Shown piece after piece: positions 1-5,412 of a DNA stretch of 9,239 nt. The notes beneath the pieces are model-generated. The model was not told the origin of the DNA and did not search any database. It was given only the letters and a program-made list of their open reading frames with translations. Source of the DNA: JAGTRI01 sp964580405 (GTDB taxonomy: Archaea; Thermoproteota; Bathyarchaeia; Bathyarchaeales; DTEX01). Numbering within the stretch: position 1 is the stretch's first letter; each line of letters starts with the position of its first letter. The position numbers were made by a program, and so were the translations under genes. The DNA lies in the NCBI GenBank assembly GCA_964580405.1, contig CAZOKM010000072.1, forward strand, positions 1 to 9,239. Direction: 5' to 3'.

Positions 1-768
1 TCCTTCGGGGGACCAAAGGCGACCTCCGGGGCTATCGGGACTAAGCCTCCCCACCTGATGAGGGAGGACGAACGCAACAAGGCCGTGTCGATGGACGACC
101 TTTTCATGGACATCGGAGCCTCAAGCCCCGAGGAAGCACAGAGCAAGGGGGTTGAAATCGGCACCAGCGGCGTCTTCGACGTCAAGTTCGCGGAGCTCGG
201 CGGAGGATACCTGAAGGGTAAGGCCCTCGACGACAGGGCAGGCTGCACGGTCATGGCGGAGGTCTTCAAAGCCCTCAAGGACTCACCATATAACATCGTC
301 GCCGTGGGAACCGTCCAAGAAGAAATGGGAATGAGGGGCGCACGAACCGCAGCTTGGCAGGCTGACCCGGACTACGCGTTGGCTCTTGAGGGGACCTTCA
401 CGTCCGACGTTCCCGGCACCAGCCCGGAAAAGGTTTCGTCCAAAATCAGGGGCGGACCCGTCGTCACGATTCTGGACCAGACGGTAATGACCCACCCGAC
501 CGTCCTCAAGACCCTCATCAAGATGGGCAAGGAGAAGTCTATCCCGTTCCAGTTCAAGCAGGTGCCGATGGGCGGAACCGACTCGGGTGCCATCCACCTC
601 ACCAAGGCCGGGGTCCCAAGCGGAACCGTCGCCGTCCCCTGCAGGTACATCCACGGACCCACCTCGGTGACTCACGTGGACGACGTCAAGAACACGATAA
701 AACTTGTCACGGAGTTCGTCAAAGCCATCTCGGAGAAGAACCCGCAGGCGCCATCAGTCTCGTCCTAG
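1..768 (+). CDS. M42 family metallo-aminopeptidase (3' part, 5' truncated by window edge)
   Basis: Cytoplasmic aminopeptidase of the M42 (TET/FrvX/deblocking aminopeptidase) family, whose large oligomers trim peptides released by proteasomes. The reading frame is open from base 1 to the TAG at 766-768, so the real start lies to the left. The first codons read GAIGTKPPHL, the conserved turn before the inserted PDZ-like region of M42 enzymes, so the first ATG (58) is internal. Metal-site landmarks follow in order: ALDDRAGC (Asp pair near base 229), QEEMGMRGA (Glu pair near 319, general base plus zinc ligand), ALEGTFTSDVPG (acidic ligand, Glu near 388), PMGGTDSGAIH, and RYIHGP (His near 652). 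The N-terminal His ligand would be outside the window. The gene ends normally with a short polar tail. It stands apart from dph6, with 423 bases between. Family assignment is firm; the substrate is not determinable. Confidence 0.93.
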   Translation, partial: SFGGPKATSGAIGTKPPHLMREDERNKAVSMDDLFMDIGASSPEEAQSKGVEIGTSGVFDVKFAELGGGYLKGKALDDRAGCTVMAEVFKALKDSPYNIVAVGTVQEEMGMRGARTAAWQADPDYALALEGTFTSDVPGTSPEKVSSKIRGGPVVTILDQTVMTHPTVLKTLIKMGKEKSIPFQFKQVPMGGTDSGAIHLTKAGVPSGTVAVPCRYIHGPTSVTHVDDVKNTIKLVTEFVKAISEKNPQAPSVSS

Positions 769-880
769 ACATGTCTGGAGGAGCTTCAGCCAGAATCTCC
801 CCAAGCACCGCAACAGGCGGAATAAACATAAACGTCCAATACTCTTCAACGACCGTGATTACGTACAATTAAAACCTTTC

Positions 881-932
881 AATTTGCGCACCAAAACAAC
901 AGAAAATTTGCGCCGCAAATCAGATAGGGTCT
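881..932. repeat. Imperfect 52-nt direct repeat, copy 1
   Basis: This segment matches 1005-1056 without gaps at 38 of 52 positions by hand count. It holds two sites of the form AATTTG-N5-CAAA, with TTTG starting at 883 and 907, exactly 24 nt apart. The second site is a near-perfect palindrome (906-920, ATTTGCG-C-CGCAAAT). The last 30 nt (903-932) are the best conserved part, at 25 of 30, and end in GGTCT. It may be an operator for a palindrome-binding regulator or the remains of a duplicated element; the sequence alone does not decide. Confidence 0.65.
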
Positions 933-946
933 TCGTCAACCGTGAA

Positions 947-979
947 TGATGATCGTAATTTGAAAACGGTTGATGATCG
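947..979. repeat. TGATGATCG direct repeat pair, 24 nt apart
   Basis: TGATGATCG occurs at 947-955 and again at 971-979, the same 24-nt step seen in the flanking TTTG-N5-CAAA pairs. The pair lies between the two 52-nt repeats. It overlaps a 7-bp inverted repeat, TCAACCG (936-942) with CGGTTGA (967-973), that could fold into a loop containing the first copy. TAGACAGGTCT at 983-993 is a further relative of the GGTCT-ending tail of the large repeats. Confidence 0.5.
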
Positions 980-1004
980 CATTAGACAGGTCTAAAATGG
1001 CAGA

Positions 1005-1056
1005 AATTTGCCACTCAAACGCAAAAAAAATTTGCCACTCAAATCAGACAAGGTCT
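1005..1056. repeat. Imperfect 52-nt direct repeat, copy 2
   Basis: This is the second copy, offset 124 nt from the first. The two internal sites (TTTG at 1007 and 1031) are again 24 nt apart and share an exact 16-mer, AAATTTGCCACTCAAA, at 1004-1019 and 1028-1043. In copy 1 the N5 centres differ (CGCAC and CGCCG), while here both are CCACT, so only the TTTG/CAAA arms and the spacing are common to all four. The copy ends in CAAATCAGACAAGGTCT, matching CAAATCAGATAGGGTCT in copy 1. A third CAAATCAGA occurs at 1095-1103. Confidence 0.65.
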
Positions 1057-1105
1057 AGGGGATTGTTGGTCAAACGGCATTTCCTATTGTTGAACAAATC
1101 AGAGC

Positions 1106-1135
1106 CACCCAGAATTTCCTCGTCCGCTCTGGGTG
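1106..1135 (+). promoter_or_regulatory. 8-bp inverted repeat upstream of dph6
   Basis: CACCCAGA (1106-1113) is perfectly complementary to TCTGGGTG (1128-1135) across a 14-nt loop. The hairpin ends 56 bases before the dph6 ATG. It could be a structured part of the dph6 leader, an operator, or the terminator of an unrecognised upstream transcript. No T-run follows directly, so a terminator is the weakest option. Confidence 0.35.
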
Positions 1136-1191
1136 AACTAAGAACCTTAATGAGAAACCTCATAACTAATCCCTTTTGAGTCTGAGGCAAA

Positions 1192-1863
1192 ATGAGGGTT
1201 GCTGCTTTGGTCAGCGGGGGAAAGGACTCCGCTATCGCGCTTTACCGGGCCATGCGGTCGGGGCACGACGTGAAGTGCTTGGTGACGATGGTTCCAAGGA
1301 GACCCGACAGCTGGATGTTCCACTACCCCAACATTCACCTGACTGACCTGTTCGCTGAAGCCTCCCGAATACCGCTTGTGAAGGCCGAGACGGAGGGCGA
1401 AAAGGAGAAGGAGCTCGCCGACCTCGAGAGCCTCCTCAGGACCGTCGACGTCGAAGGCGTCGTCTCGGGCGCAATCCAGTCGCAGTACCAGAAGACAAGG
1501 GTCGACGAAATCTGCGGAAAACTCGGACTCGAATCCATTGCCCCGCTCTGGCACGGAGACCAGAAGAAACTGATCGAAGAGCTCATCAGCCTCAAGTTCC
1601 ACGCGATAATAACAGGCGTCTACGCGCACGGACTGGACCAGAAGTGGCTCGGGAGAACCATAGACAAAGAAGCCCTTAACGACCTCGTCGAGCTCAACGC
1701 GAGGTACCAGACGTCACTCGTCGGCGAAGGCGGGGAATACGAAACCCTCGTCCTCGACGCGCCCTTCTTCACGAAGAAAATCGGGATACTCAAAGCCCGA
1801 ATGGTGTGGGAAGGAAGCTCCGGCTACCTACAGGTCGAAGAAGCGGAGCTGCAAGACAAATAG
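1192..1863 (+). CDS. dph6: Diphthine--ammonia ligase (Dph6, MJ0570-type PP-loop ATPase)
   Basis: Catalyses the ATP-dependent last step of diphthamide formation, amidating diphthine on the target histidine of translation elongation factor 2 in the cytoplasm. The 223-residue protein has the usual family length. Near the N-terminus is the PP-loop SGGKDS (residues 8-13), which grips ATP pyrophosphate. The middle has the VSGAIQSQYQKTRVDEIC block (about 91-108), and the family signature GEGGEYETLVLDAP lies at 178-191. All are intact. The ATG at 1192 is preceded by GAGG (1184-1187) four bases upstream, and no extension is needed. Diphthamide exists only in archaea and eukaryotes, so this gene anchors the archaeal assignment. 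It appears monocistronic, bounded by the repeat-rich interval upstream and a convergent hairpin terminator downstream. A second PP-loop enzyme in the window (6211-7257) is a different family. Confidence 0.93.
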   Translation: MRVAALVSGGKDSAIALYRAMRSGHDVKCLVTMVPRRPDSWMFHYPNIHLTDLFAEASRIPLVKAETEGEKEKELADLESLLRTVDVEGVVSGAIQSQYQKTRVDEICGKLGLESIAPLWHGDQKKLIEELISLKFHAIITGVYAHGLDQKWLGRTIDKEALNDLVELNARYQTSLVGEGGEYETLVLDAPFFTKKIGILKARMVWEGSSGYLQVEEAELQDK

Positions 1864-1905
1864 CATCGGCCAAAAACTGTTCTTTGTAAAAAAAATGCTT
1901 ACTTT

Positions 1906-1928
1906 TTGGAGTCTTCTGGGGACTCCAA
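1906..1928. terminator. Hairpin between convergent dph6 and cupin genes
   Basis: TTGGAGTC (1906-1913) pairs perfectly with GACTCCAA (1921-1928) around a 7-nt loop. On the + strand the stem is followed by CTTTTAA, serving dph6. On the - strand a run of eight T lies 10 bases beyond the stem (complement of A8 at 1888-1895), serving the cupin gene, whose TAA stop overlaps the flank. Position and symmetry support a two-way terminator. Archaeal termination relies mainly on the T-run, and the hairpin may also protect RNA 3' ends. Confidence 0.6.
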
Positions 1929-1931
1929 CTT

Positions 1932-2321
1932 TTAATCCAAGGACGAAACCTCGTCGTCGACTTCGTTCGGTGTAACGAGGCAAAGCATCACGAGGGGAAC
2001 CTCGCCAACGGACTTCATGTCGTGCGCGGTACCTTTTTCCGCGAAGAGGACGCTTCCAGGGCCAGCGGTAATCGGTTCGCTGCTGTCGAACGAGACCTTG
2101 AGCTGCCCCTCGCAGACGTACCAGATTTCGTCAGCCCTCGGGTGGTAGTGCGCCGAGTGCCCGAAGTCCGGCGGCCAGCAGTGAACGAGCATCCTGACGC
2201 GGGGCGTGGCGAGGACCTTTTCCCTCCAGGGCGGCGCGCCCCTGCGGGCCTTGATATCCTTTATCGTGTCGACGAGCTTGTTGTTCGCTTCTTCGGGTGG
2301 CAAGTACGGCAACCGCTGCAC
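1932..2321 (-). CDS. Small single-domain cupin protein
   Basis: A 129-residue (or 126-residue) cupin, a metal-binding beta-barrel fold used by small isomerases, dioxygenases and sugar-binding proteins. Cupin motif 1 is seen as HYH (His58, His60), Glu65 and a following Gly, in HYHPRADEIWYVCEG. Motif 2 appears as AGPGSVLFAEKGTAHDMKS with His100 as the fourth ligand; the usual Pro is Glu here. The set 2 His/Glu/His implies a bound divalent metal. The N-terminal 30 residues form a polar helix-like segment. The longest frame starts at GTG 2321, but the ribosome-binding sequence GAGGTG (2324-2319) includes that codon. TTG at 2312-2310, six bases after it, is the better start. The gene is divergent from the sugar-type operon at 2425 and probably shares its control region, so a role in the same pathway is inferred. 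No specific reaction can be named. Confidence 0.85.
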   Translation of the reverse strand: MQRLPYLPPEEANNKLVDTIKDIKARRGAPPWREKVLATPRVRMLVHCWPPDFGHSAHYHPRADEIWYVCEGQLKVSFDSSEPITAGPGSVLFAEKGTAHDMKSVGEVPLVMLCLVTPNEVDDEVSSLD

Positions 2322-2424
2322 CTCACACGGATGATTAACAGAAACCGCGAGCGAACATAAACTTAACGCATAAATTCTGTGGCGCCAATATTATGGCACA
2401 ATTCCGCGGAGGAAGCGAAATTCG
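2322..2424. promoter_or_regulatory. Divergent promoter region, cupin gene / hydrolase-isomerase-dehydrogenase operon
   Basis: This 103-base gap must serve both directions. On the - strand TTTATG (2360-2355) is a TATA-like element about 35 bases from the cupin start. On the + strand GCATAAATT (2369-2377) is a TATA-like element whose expected start site, about 25 bases on, falls near 2398. There GCCA (2384-2387) and TGGC (2394-2397) form a small inverted repeat around ATATTA, a candidate operator. GGAGG (2408-2412) is the ribosome-binding site for the ATG at 2425, with a rather long 12-base spacer. Confidence 0.5.
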
Positions 2425-3207
2425 ATGATTGTTGACGCCCACACGCACCTGGGGAAGGACTACGTCTTCGAGGAAGACTTCACGGTGGAAAGGCTCCTGA
2501 AGGGCATGGAAGCGGGCAAGATTGATGCAAGTATAGTTCAGCCCGGAACCACGTTCGACCTGAAAATAGTCAAGGAGCAGCACAACTACATCGCCGAGCT
2601 GGCTAAGAAGATGCCGAAACGGATATTTGGGATGGCGAACCCGAGCCCCCACCTCCCGACCGAGGAGTACCGCAAAGAGCTGAAAAGATGCGTCGAGGAC
2701 CTGAGATTCGTGGCCGTCAAGCTCCACCCACTGGCTCACGCAGCCAACCCAAACTCGTCGGTGGGACGGAAAGTGTTCCAAGCCGCGTCTGACTTGAGAA
2801 TCCCCGTCATGGTCCACACGGGAGCCGGAGTCCCCTGGGCGCTCCCCTCAGCCGTCATCCCCGTCGCTAAAGAATTCCAGAATCTTAGAATCATCCTTGC
2901 GCACTGCGGCAGCTCCATCTTCTCGGGTGAAGCGGGCCTAGCGGCTCAGCTGTGCCCCAACGTTTACTTGGAGACGAGCTGGCTGCCGAACGCCAGCATC
3001 TATGGCTACTGCAAGAGCGTCGGGGCGGACCGCGTCATGTTCGGTTCCGACAGCGGCGAAAACGTCGCGACTGAGCTGGTCAAGTACAGGACGATGGGTC
3101 TCTCCGAGGACGAATTGAACCATTGCTTGGGAAAGACGGCCATAAAGGTTTTTGACTTACCCATCTATCGAGATAACTCCAAACTAAGAATGACGGTGAA
3201 AGAATGA
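2425..3207 (+). CDS. Amidohydrolase-2 family metal-dependent TIM-barrel hydrolase
   Basis: A 260-residue cytoplasmic hydrolase of the amidohydrolase-related family (PF04909-type). Members hydrolyse lactones, cyclic esters or amides, or decarboxylate aromatic acids. The N-terminal HTH (His6, His8) forms the first metal pair. VKLHP (Lys99, His101) follows the fourth strand, VHTG (His131) and AHCG (His160) supply further ligands, and GSDSG (Asp209) gives the catalytic aspartate. The whole active-site set is present. Length matches compact members of the family. The start is ATG 2425 with GGAGG upstream; ATG 2393 is out of frame. Its stop overlaps the start of the next gene by four bases (ATGA), so the two are translationally coupled. 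Beside an isomerase and a dehydrogenase, a sugar-lactonase-like role is reasonable, but this is inference. Confidence 0.87.
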   Translation: MIVDAHTHLGKDYVFEEDFTVERLLKGMEAGKIDASIVQPGTTFDLKIVKEQHNYIAELAKKMPKRIFGMANPSPHLPTEEYRKELKRCVEDLRFVAVKLHPLAHAANPNSSVGRKVFQAASDLRIPVMVHTGAGVPWALPSAVIPVAKEFQNLRIILAHCGSSIFSGEAGLAAQLCPNVYLETSWLPNASIYGYCKSVGADRVMFGSDSGENVATELVKYRTMGLSEDELNHCLGKTAIKVFDLPIYRDNSKLRMTVKE

Positions 3208-4016
3208 AGCTTGGCGTGACGAGCTACACCTACCGCTGGGCTGTGGGTGGAGACAGGCGGTTCGGAGATTCCATGAAAATTGAGAAGCCGCTGAAGCCGT
3301 TTGAGCTCGTGCAGAAGGTCGCTAACCTCGGGTTGGAGGTGGTCCAAATTTGCGAGAACGTCGACCTCAACCTGCCCGATGGGGAGTTAAAGAAAATCGG
3401 CAGAACCGCGGACAACCTTGGTATAAAACTGGAGCTTGGTGCAGCTGGCATGGACTTGTCCGTTCTAAAGAGGTGCGTGAAGATGGCTGAGCTGGCGCAC
3501 GCCTCCTTGGTCCGAGTCTACCCCACCGAGAAAGAGCCCGTGACGAAGATTGCTGAGAGGATACGAGGTTTTCTCCCCGTCCTTCAGACCAAAAACTTGT
3601 TGTTAGCTGTTGAGAACAGTAGTCTATGGCTTTATGCCAGCCGGGAGCTCGCGGAGCTCTTCGAGAAAGTAAACAGCCCGTCCTTCGGAGCATGCGTCGA
3701 CGTCGTAAACTCAACGGGGCTCCTAGAAAAGCCACTCGAAACCGTCGAGACCCTTGCGCCCTACGCCATGTGCCTCCACCTGAAGGACTATTCTATTCAG
3801 CGCAGGGAGGTAGGCGGGTTCATGATTTTCGGCGTGCCGCTGGGGACGGGATTGCTTGACACGAAAGCCGTCCTCAACGCCCTAAGGCGCACGGGCAGAG
3901 ACCCAGACATACTCCTCGAGCAGTTCATGGGCAAAAGGGAAACCGTGCAGGAAACGCTCGCGGACGAAGACAAGTGGGTCAAAGAAGCCATCAAATATGT
4001 AAAGACACTCCGTTAA
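3204..4016 (+). CDS. Sugar phosphate isomerase/epimerase (xylose isomerase-like TIM barrel)
   Basis: A 270-residue protein of the AP endonuclease 2/xylose isomerase-like TIM-barrel family (PF01261-type), which contains keto-sugar epimerases, inosose dehydratases and hydroxypyruvate isomerases. The four metal or catalytic positions can be placed: Glu137 in AVENSS, Asp166 in GACVDVVNS, His192 in CLHLKDY and Glu239 in LLEQFM. The pair of glutamates and the HLKD motif point to a sugar isomerase/epimerase rather than endonuclease IV. The N-terminal GVTSYTYRWAVG matches the first strand and substrate loop typical of the family. ATG 3204 overlaps the upstream stop. The dehydrogenase follows after 32 bases in the same direction, so it is the middle gene of a three-gene operon. 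Substrate unknown. Confidence 0.87.
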   Translation: MKLGVTSYTYRWAVGGDRRFGDSMKIEKPLKPFELVQKVANLGLEVVQICENVDLNLPDGELKKIGRTADNLGIKLELGAAGMDLSVLKRCVKMAELAHASLVRVYPTEKEPVTKIAERIRGFLPVLQTKNLLLAVENSSLWLYASRELAELFEKVNSPSFGACVDVVNSTGLLEKPLETVETLAPYAMCLHLKDYSIQRREVGGFMIFGVPLGTGLLDTKAVLNALRRTGRDPDILLEQFMGKRETVQETLADEDKWVKEAIKYVKTLR

Positions 4017-4048
4017 AAGCACGAAAAATCCCGTGAGGACATAAAAGA

Positions 4049-5080
4049 ATGAAGGCAATAGTCTACGAGGGACCCGGAAAACTCGCCGTAAAAAACGTTT
4101 CCCAGCCCAAAGTCGGACCGAAGGACGTACTCGTAAAGGTCAAGGCGGCTGGAATCTGTGGAAGCGACCTTGAACTGGTTCGCGGCAACCGCGTCGATGT
4201 GACGCCTCCTCGGATTCTAGGTCACGAAGTAGCTGGCGAAATAGCCGAAGTCGGTAGTCAAGCCACAAAGTTTTTACTGGGCGAAAGGGTCGTCGTCGAG
4301 CCCATAATCTCGTGCGGGGAGTGCCGCAACTGCCAAGTTGGGAGGTACAACATTTGCAACAGCCTCAAGTTCATGGGCGTTCACGTTGATGGGGCGTTCG
4401 CTGAGTACCTCGTTGCGCCCGAAAACCGAGTCTACAGAATCCCAGACAACCTCTCGTTCGAGGCAGCGGCGGTTCTTGAGCCGACAGCGGTGGGCGTGCA
4501 CGTCGTCGAGAGGGCGCAGGTTGCGGTCGGCGACGCCATTGTCGTCATCGGCGCTGGACCGATTGGGCTTCAGATTGCTCAGGTTGCCAAGGCGAGGGGG
4601 GCAGGCTGCGTCATCGTGACGGACGTGTTCGACCACAGGCTGGAGCTGGCGAAGAAGTTGGCAGCTGACCACGTAATCAACGACGCTCGCGGCAGTGTTG
4701 CGCAGGTCGTGAACGAAGTCACTGGCGGCGATGGAGCCGATGTCGTCATCGAAGTGGTCGGAAAATCGAGCACGATCCTTAGGACAATAGACCTTGTCCG
4801 CGCAGGAGGACGAATCCACATCGCTGGATTATCAGTAGAACGGTTTATCACCGAGCCGCCGACGTTCTGGATGAAGGCGTTGCTGAAGGAGGTGACGGTC
4901 GAAACCTCCCGTTCGTACGCTGCGGGAAACTGGACCAAAGCCATAAAGTTAGCCTCAAAGGGACTGGTCAACTGCGAGGCGCTGGTGAGTCACGTGTTTC
5001 CGCTTGAGGACGCTGCGAAGGCCTTCGAAGTGGCTGACAGGAAACTGGAGAACGCCGTCAAGGTTTTATTCAAGCCTTAA
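4049..5080 (+). CDS. Zinc-dependent medium-chain alcohol/polyol dehydrogenase
   Basis: A 343-residue medium-chain dehydrogenase of the sorbitol/threonine dehydrogenase type that oxidises a secondary alcohol with a nicotinamide cofactor. Catalytic zinc ligands are Cys37 in GICGSD, the His59-Glu60 pair in GHE, and probably Glu144 in LEPTAVG. A structural zinc site is complete, with Cys89, Cys92, Cys95 and Cys103. The Rossmann motif GAGPIG (168-173) is intact. Asp192 at the end of the second strand (VTDVFDHR) favours NAD over NADP. Start ATG 4049 has GTGAGG (4033-4038) ten bases upstream. It is the last gene of the operon with the amidohydrolase and isomerase, so the likely substrate is a sugar, sugar acid or polyol. 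L-threonine dehydrogenase is an alternative by sequence type, but the neighbours argue against it. Confidence 0.92.
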   Translation: MKAIVYEGPGKLAVKNVSQPKVGPKDVLVKVKAAGICGSDLELVRGNRVDVTPPRILGHEVAGEIAEVGSQATKFLLGERVVVEPIISCGECRNCQVGRYNICNSLKFMGVHVDGAFAEYLVAPENRVYRIPDNLSFEAAAVLEPTAVGVHVVERAQVAVGDAIVVIGAGPIGLQIAQVAKARGAGCVIVTDVFDHRLELAKKLAADHVINDARGSVAQVVNEVTGGDGADVVIEVVGKSSTILRTIDLVRAGGRIHIAGLSVERFITEPPTFWMKALLKEVTVETSRSYAAGNWTKAIKLASKGLVNCEALVSHVFPLEDAAKAFEVADRKLENAVKVLFKP

Positions 5081-5122
5081 CCAAAAATCATCTATTCCGT
5101 ATTCTCGTATAGAGTGCAACTT

Positions 5123-5192
5123 GCTTTCACCATATGACAACGACAGTTCCCACGATGGGATCGTGGCATGGAAAGCTATATGAAGACCATGC
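5123..5192 (+). promoter_or_regulatory. Nested hairpins with an alternative pairing before the mini zinc gene
   Basis: CCACGAT (5150-5156) pairs with ATCGTGG (5160-5166) over a GGG loop. Outside it, GCTTTcaCCAT (5123-5133) can pair with ATGGAAAGC (5168-5176) with a 2-nt bulge. The ATGG strand can instead join GCATGG (5166-5171) with CCATGC (5187-5192), so the outer and downstream helices exclude each other. The element lies between the dehydrogenase stop and the small gene at 5223. It could be a 3' end structure of the operon, a leader RNA, or DNA-level operators. Function is inferred only. Confidence 0.4.
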
Positions 5193-5212
5193 AATATATT
5201 GTGGCCTTGGAG
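5174..5212 (+). promoter_or_regulatory. Candidate TATA box and ribosome-binding site for the 41-residue protein
   Basis: AGCTATATG (5174-5182) or AATATATT (5193-5200) could serve as a TATA box. The first predicts a start site near 5200-5205 and a short leader containing GGAG (5209-5212), ten bases before the ATG at 5223. The second would give an almost leaderless message. The first agrees better with the visible ribosome-binding site. Confidence 0.4.
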
Positions 5213-5222
5213 AATAAAGCAA

Positions 5223-5348
5223 ATGAAATGTCCAGAATGCGGAAAAGAAGCAAAGAAGCCCATTAAAGAGTGGGAACTGAGCCCAAAAGTCCACGTTAAG
5301 CTCTACGAGTGCTGCGGCAAGAAGTTCCGCGAATACATCCGAAAGTAG
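5223..5348 (+). CDS. 41-residue zinc-binding mini protein
   Basis: A very short gene: ATG at 5223, 41 codons, TAG at 5346-5348. The peptide begins MKCPECGKEA and ends ECCGKKFREYIRK. Cys3 and Cys6 form a classic CPxCG knuckle, and Cys30-Cys31 followed by GKKFR resemble the second knuckle of a zinc ribbon with the two spacer residues missing. Lysine-rich content (10 of 41) suggests nucleic-acid contact, as in other small archaeal zinc ribbons. GGAG sits ten bases upstream, TATA-like sequences precede it and pyrimidine/T-rich sequence follows at 5401-5412, so it looks like an independent transcription unit. The function is not known; a ribosome-associated, chromatin or transcription-related role is only a guess. 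It does not overlap any other gene. Confidence 0.75.
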   Translation: MKCPECGKEAKKPIKEWELSPKVHVKLYECCGKKFREYIRK

Positions 5349-5399
5349 ACGTTTTCGCCGCTGTCAGCCTAATGGGTACAAACAGTAATCTAGTAGCTA

Positions 5400-5412
5400 A
5401 CTTTTTCTTTCT
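5400..5412 (+). terminator. T-rich terminator after the mini zinc gene
   Basis: The + strand reads CTTTTTCTTTCT at 5401-5412, about 55 bases after the stop at 5348 and overlapping the end of the convergent PHP gene. Archaeal RNA polymerase can terminate at such T-runs without a hairpin, and no clear stem precedes it. No equivalent T-run is obvious for the opposite strand in this short gap. Confidence 0.4.

Larger units (their letters stand above)
769..1191. other. Gene-free, AT-rich intergenic stretch carrying short ordered repeats
   Basis: No convincing gene lies between the aminopeptidase stop and the dph6 start. Open frames here (for example 970-1179) translate the DNA repeats into repeated peptides such as ICHSN, have arginine- or serine-rich composition and lack family resemblance. 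The interval is richer in A and T than the flanking genes. It contains four TTTG-N5-CAAA sites, a duplicated TGATGATCG, a 7-bp inverted repeat (936-942 with 967-973) and an 8-bp hairpin (1106-1135). TAAAA-type elements at about 869-875 and 993-998 each sit a little upstream of a pair of sites and could be TATA-like boxes. I see no tRNA and no clear TATA box for dph6. Confidence 0.6.

Noticed and set aside
771..872. 33-codon frame directly after the aminopeptidase gene
   Set aside because: No ribosome-binding site, no recognisable motif, Ser/Thr-rich low-information peptide; could be chance.
704..949. 81-codon frame overlapping the aminopeptidase 3' end
   Set aside because: Out of frame with a clear gene, extremely Arg/Ser-rich, and running into the repeat region.
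946..1000. C/D-box guide RNA suggested by ATGATGA (946-952) and a second TTGATGA (970-976)
   Set aside because: No CTGA D box follows either C-like box, and the interval to the only D'-like TTGA is too short (about 7 nt) for a guide.
881..1056. CRISPR-like array
   Set aside because: The conserved units are about 13-16 nt, diverged, spaced by 24 nt in pairs only, and without uniform spacers or cas genes.
970..1179. 69-codon frame in the repeat region
   Set aside because: Its repeated ICHSN peptide simply reflects the DNA repeats, and composition is not protein-like.
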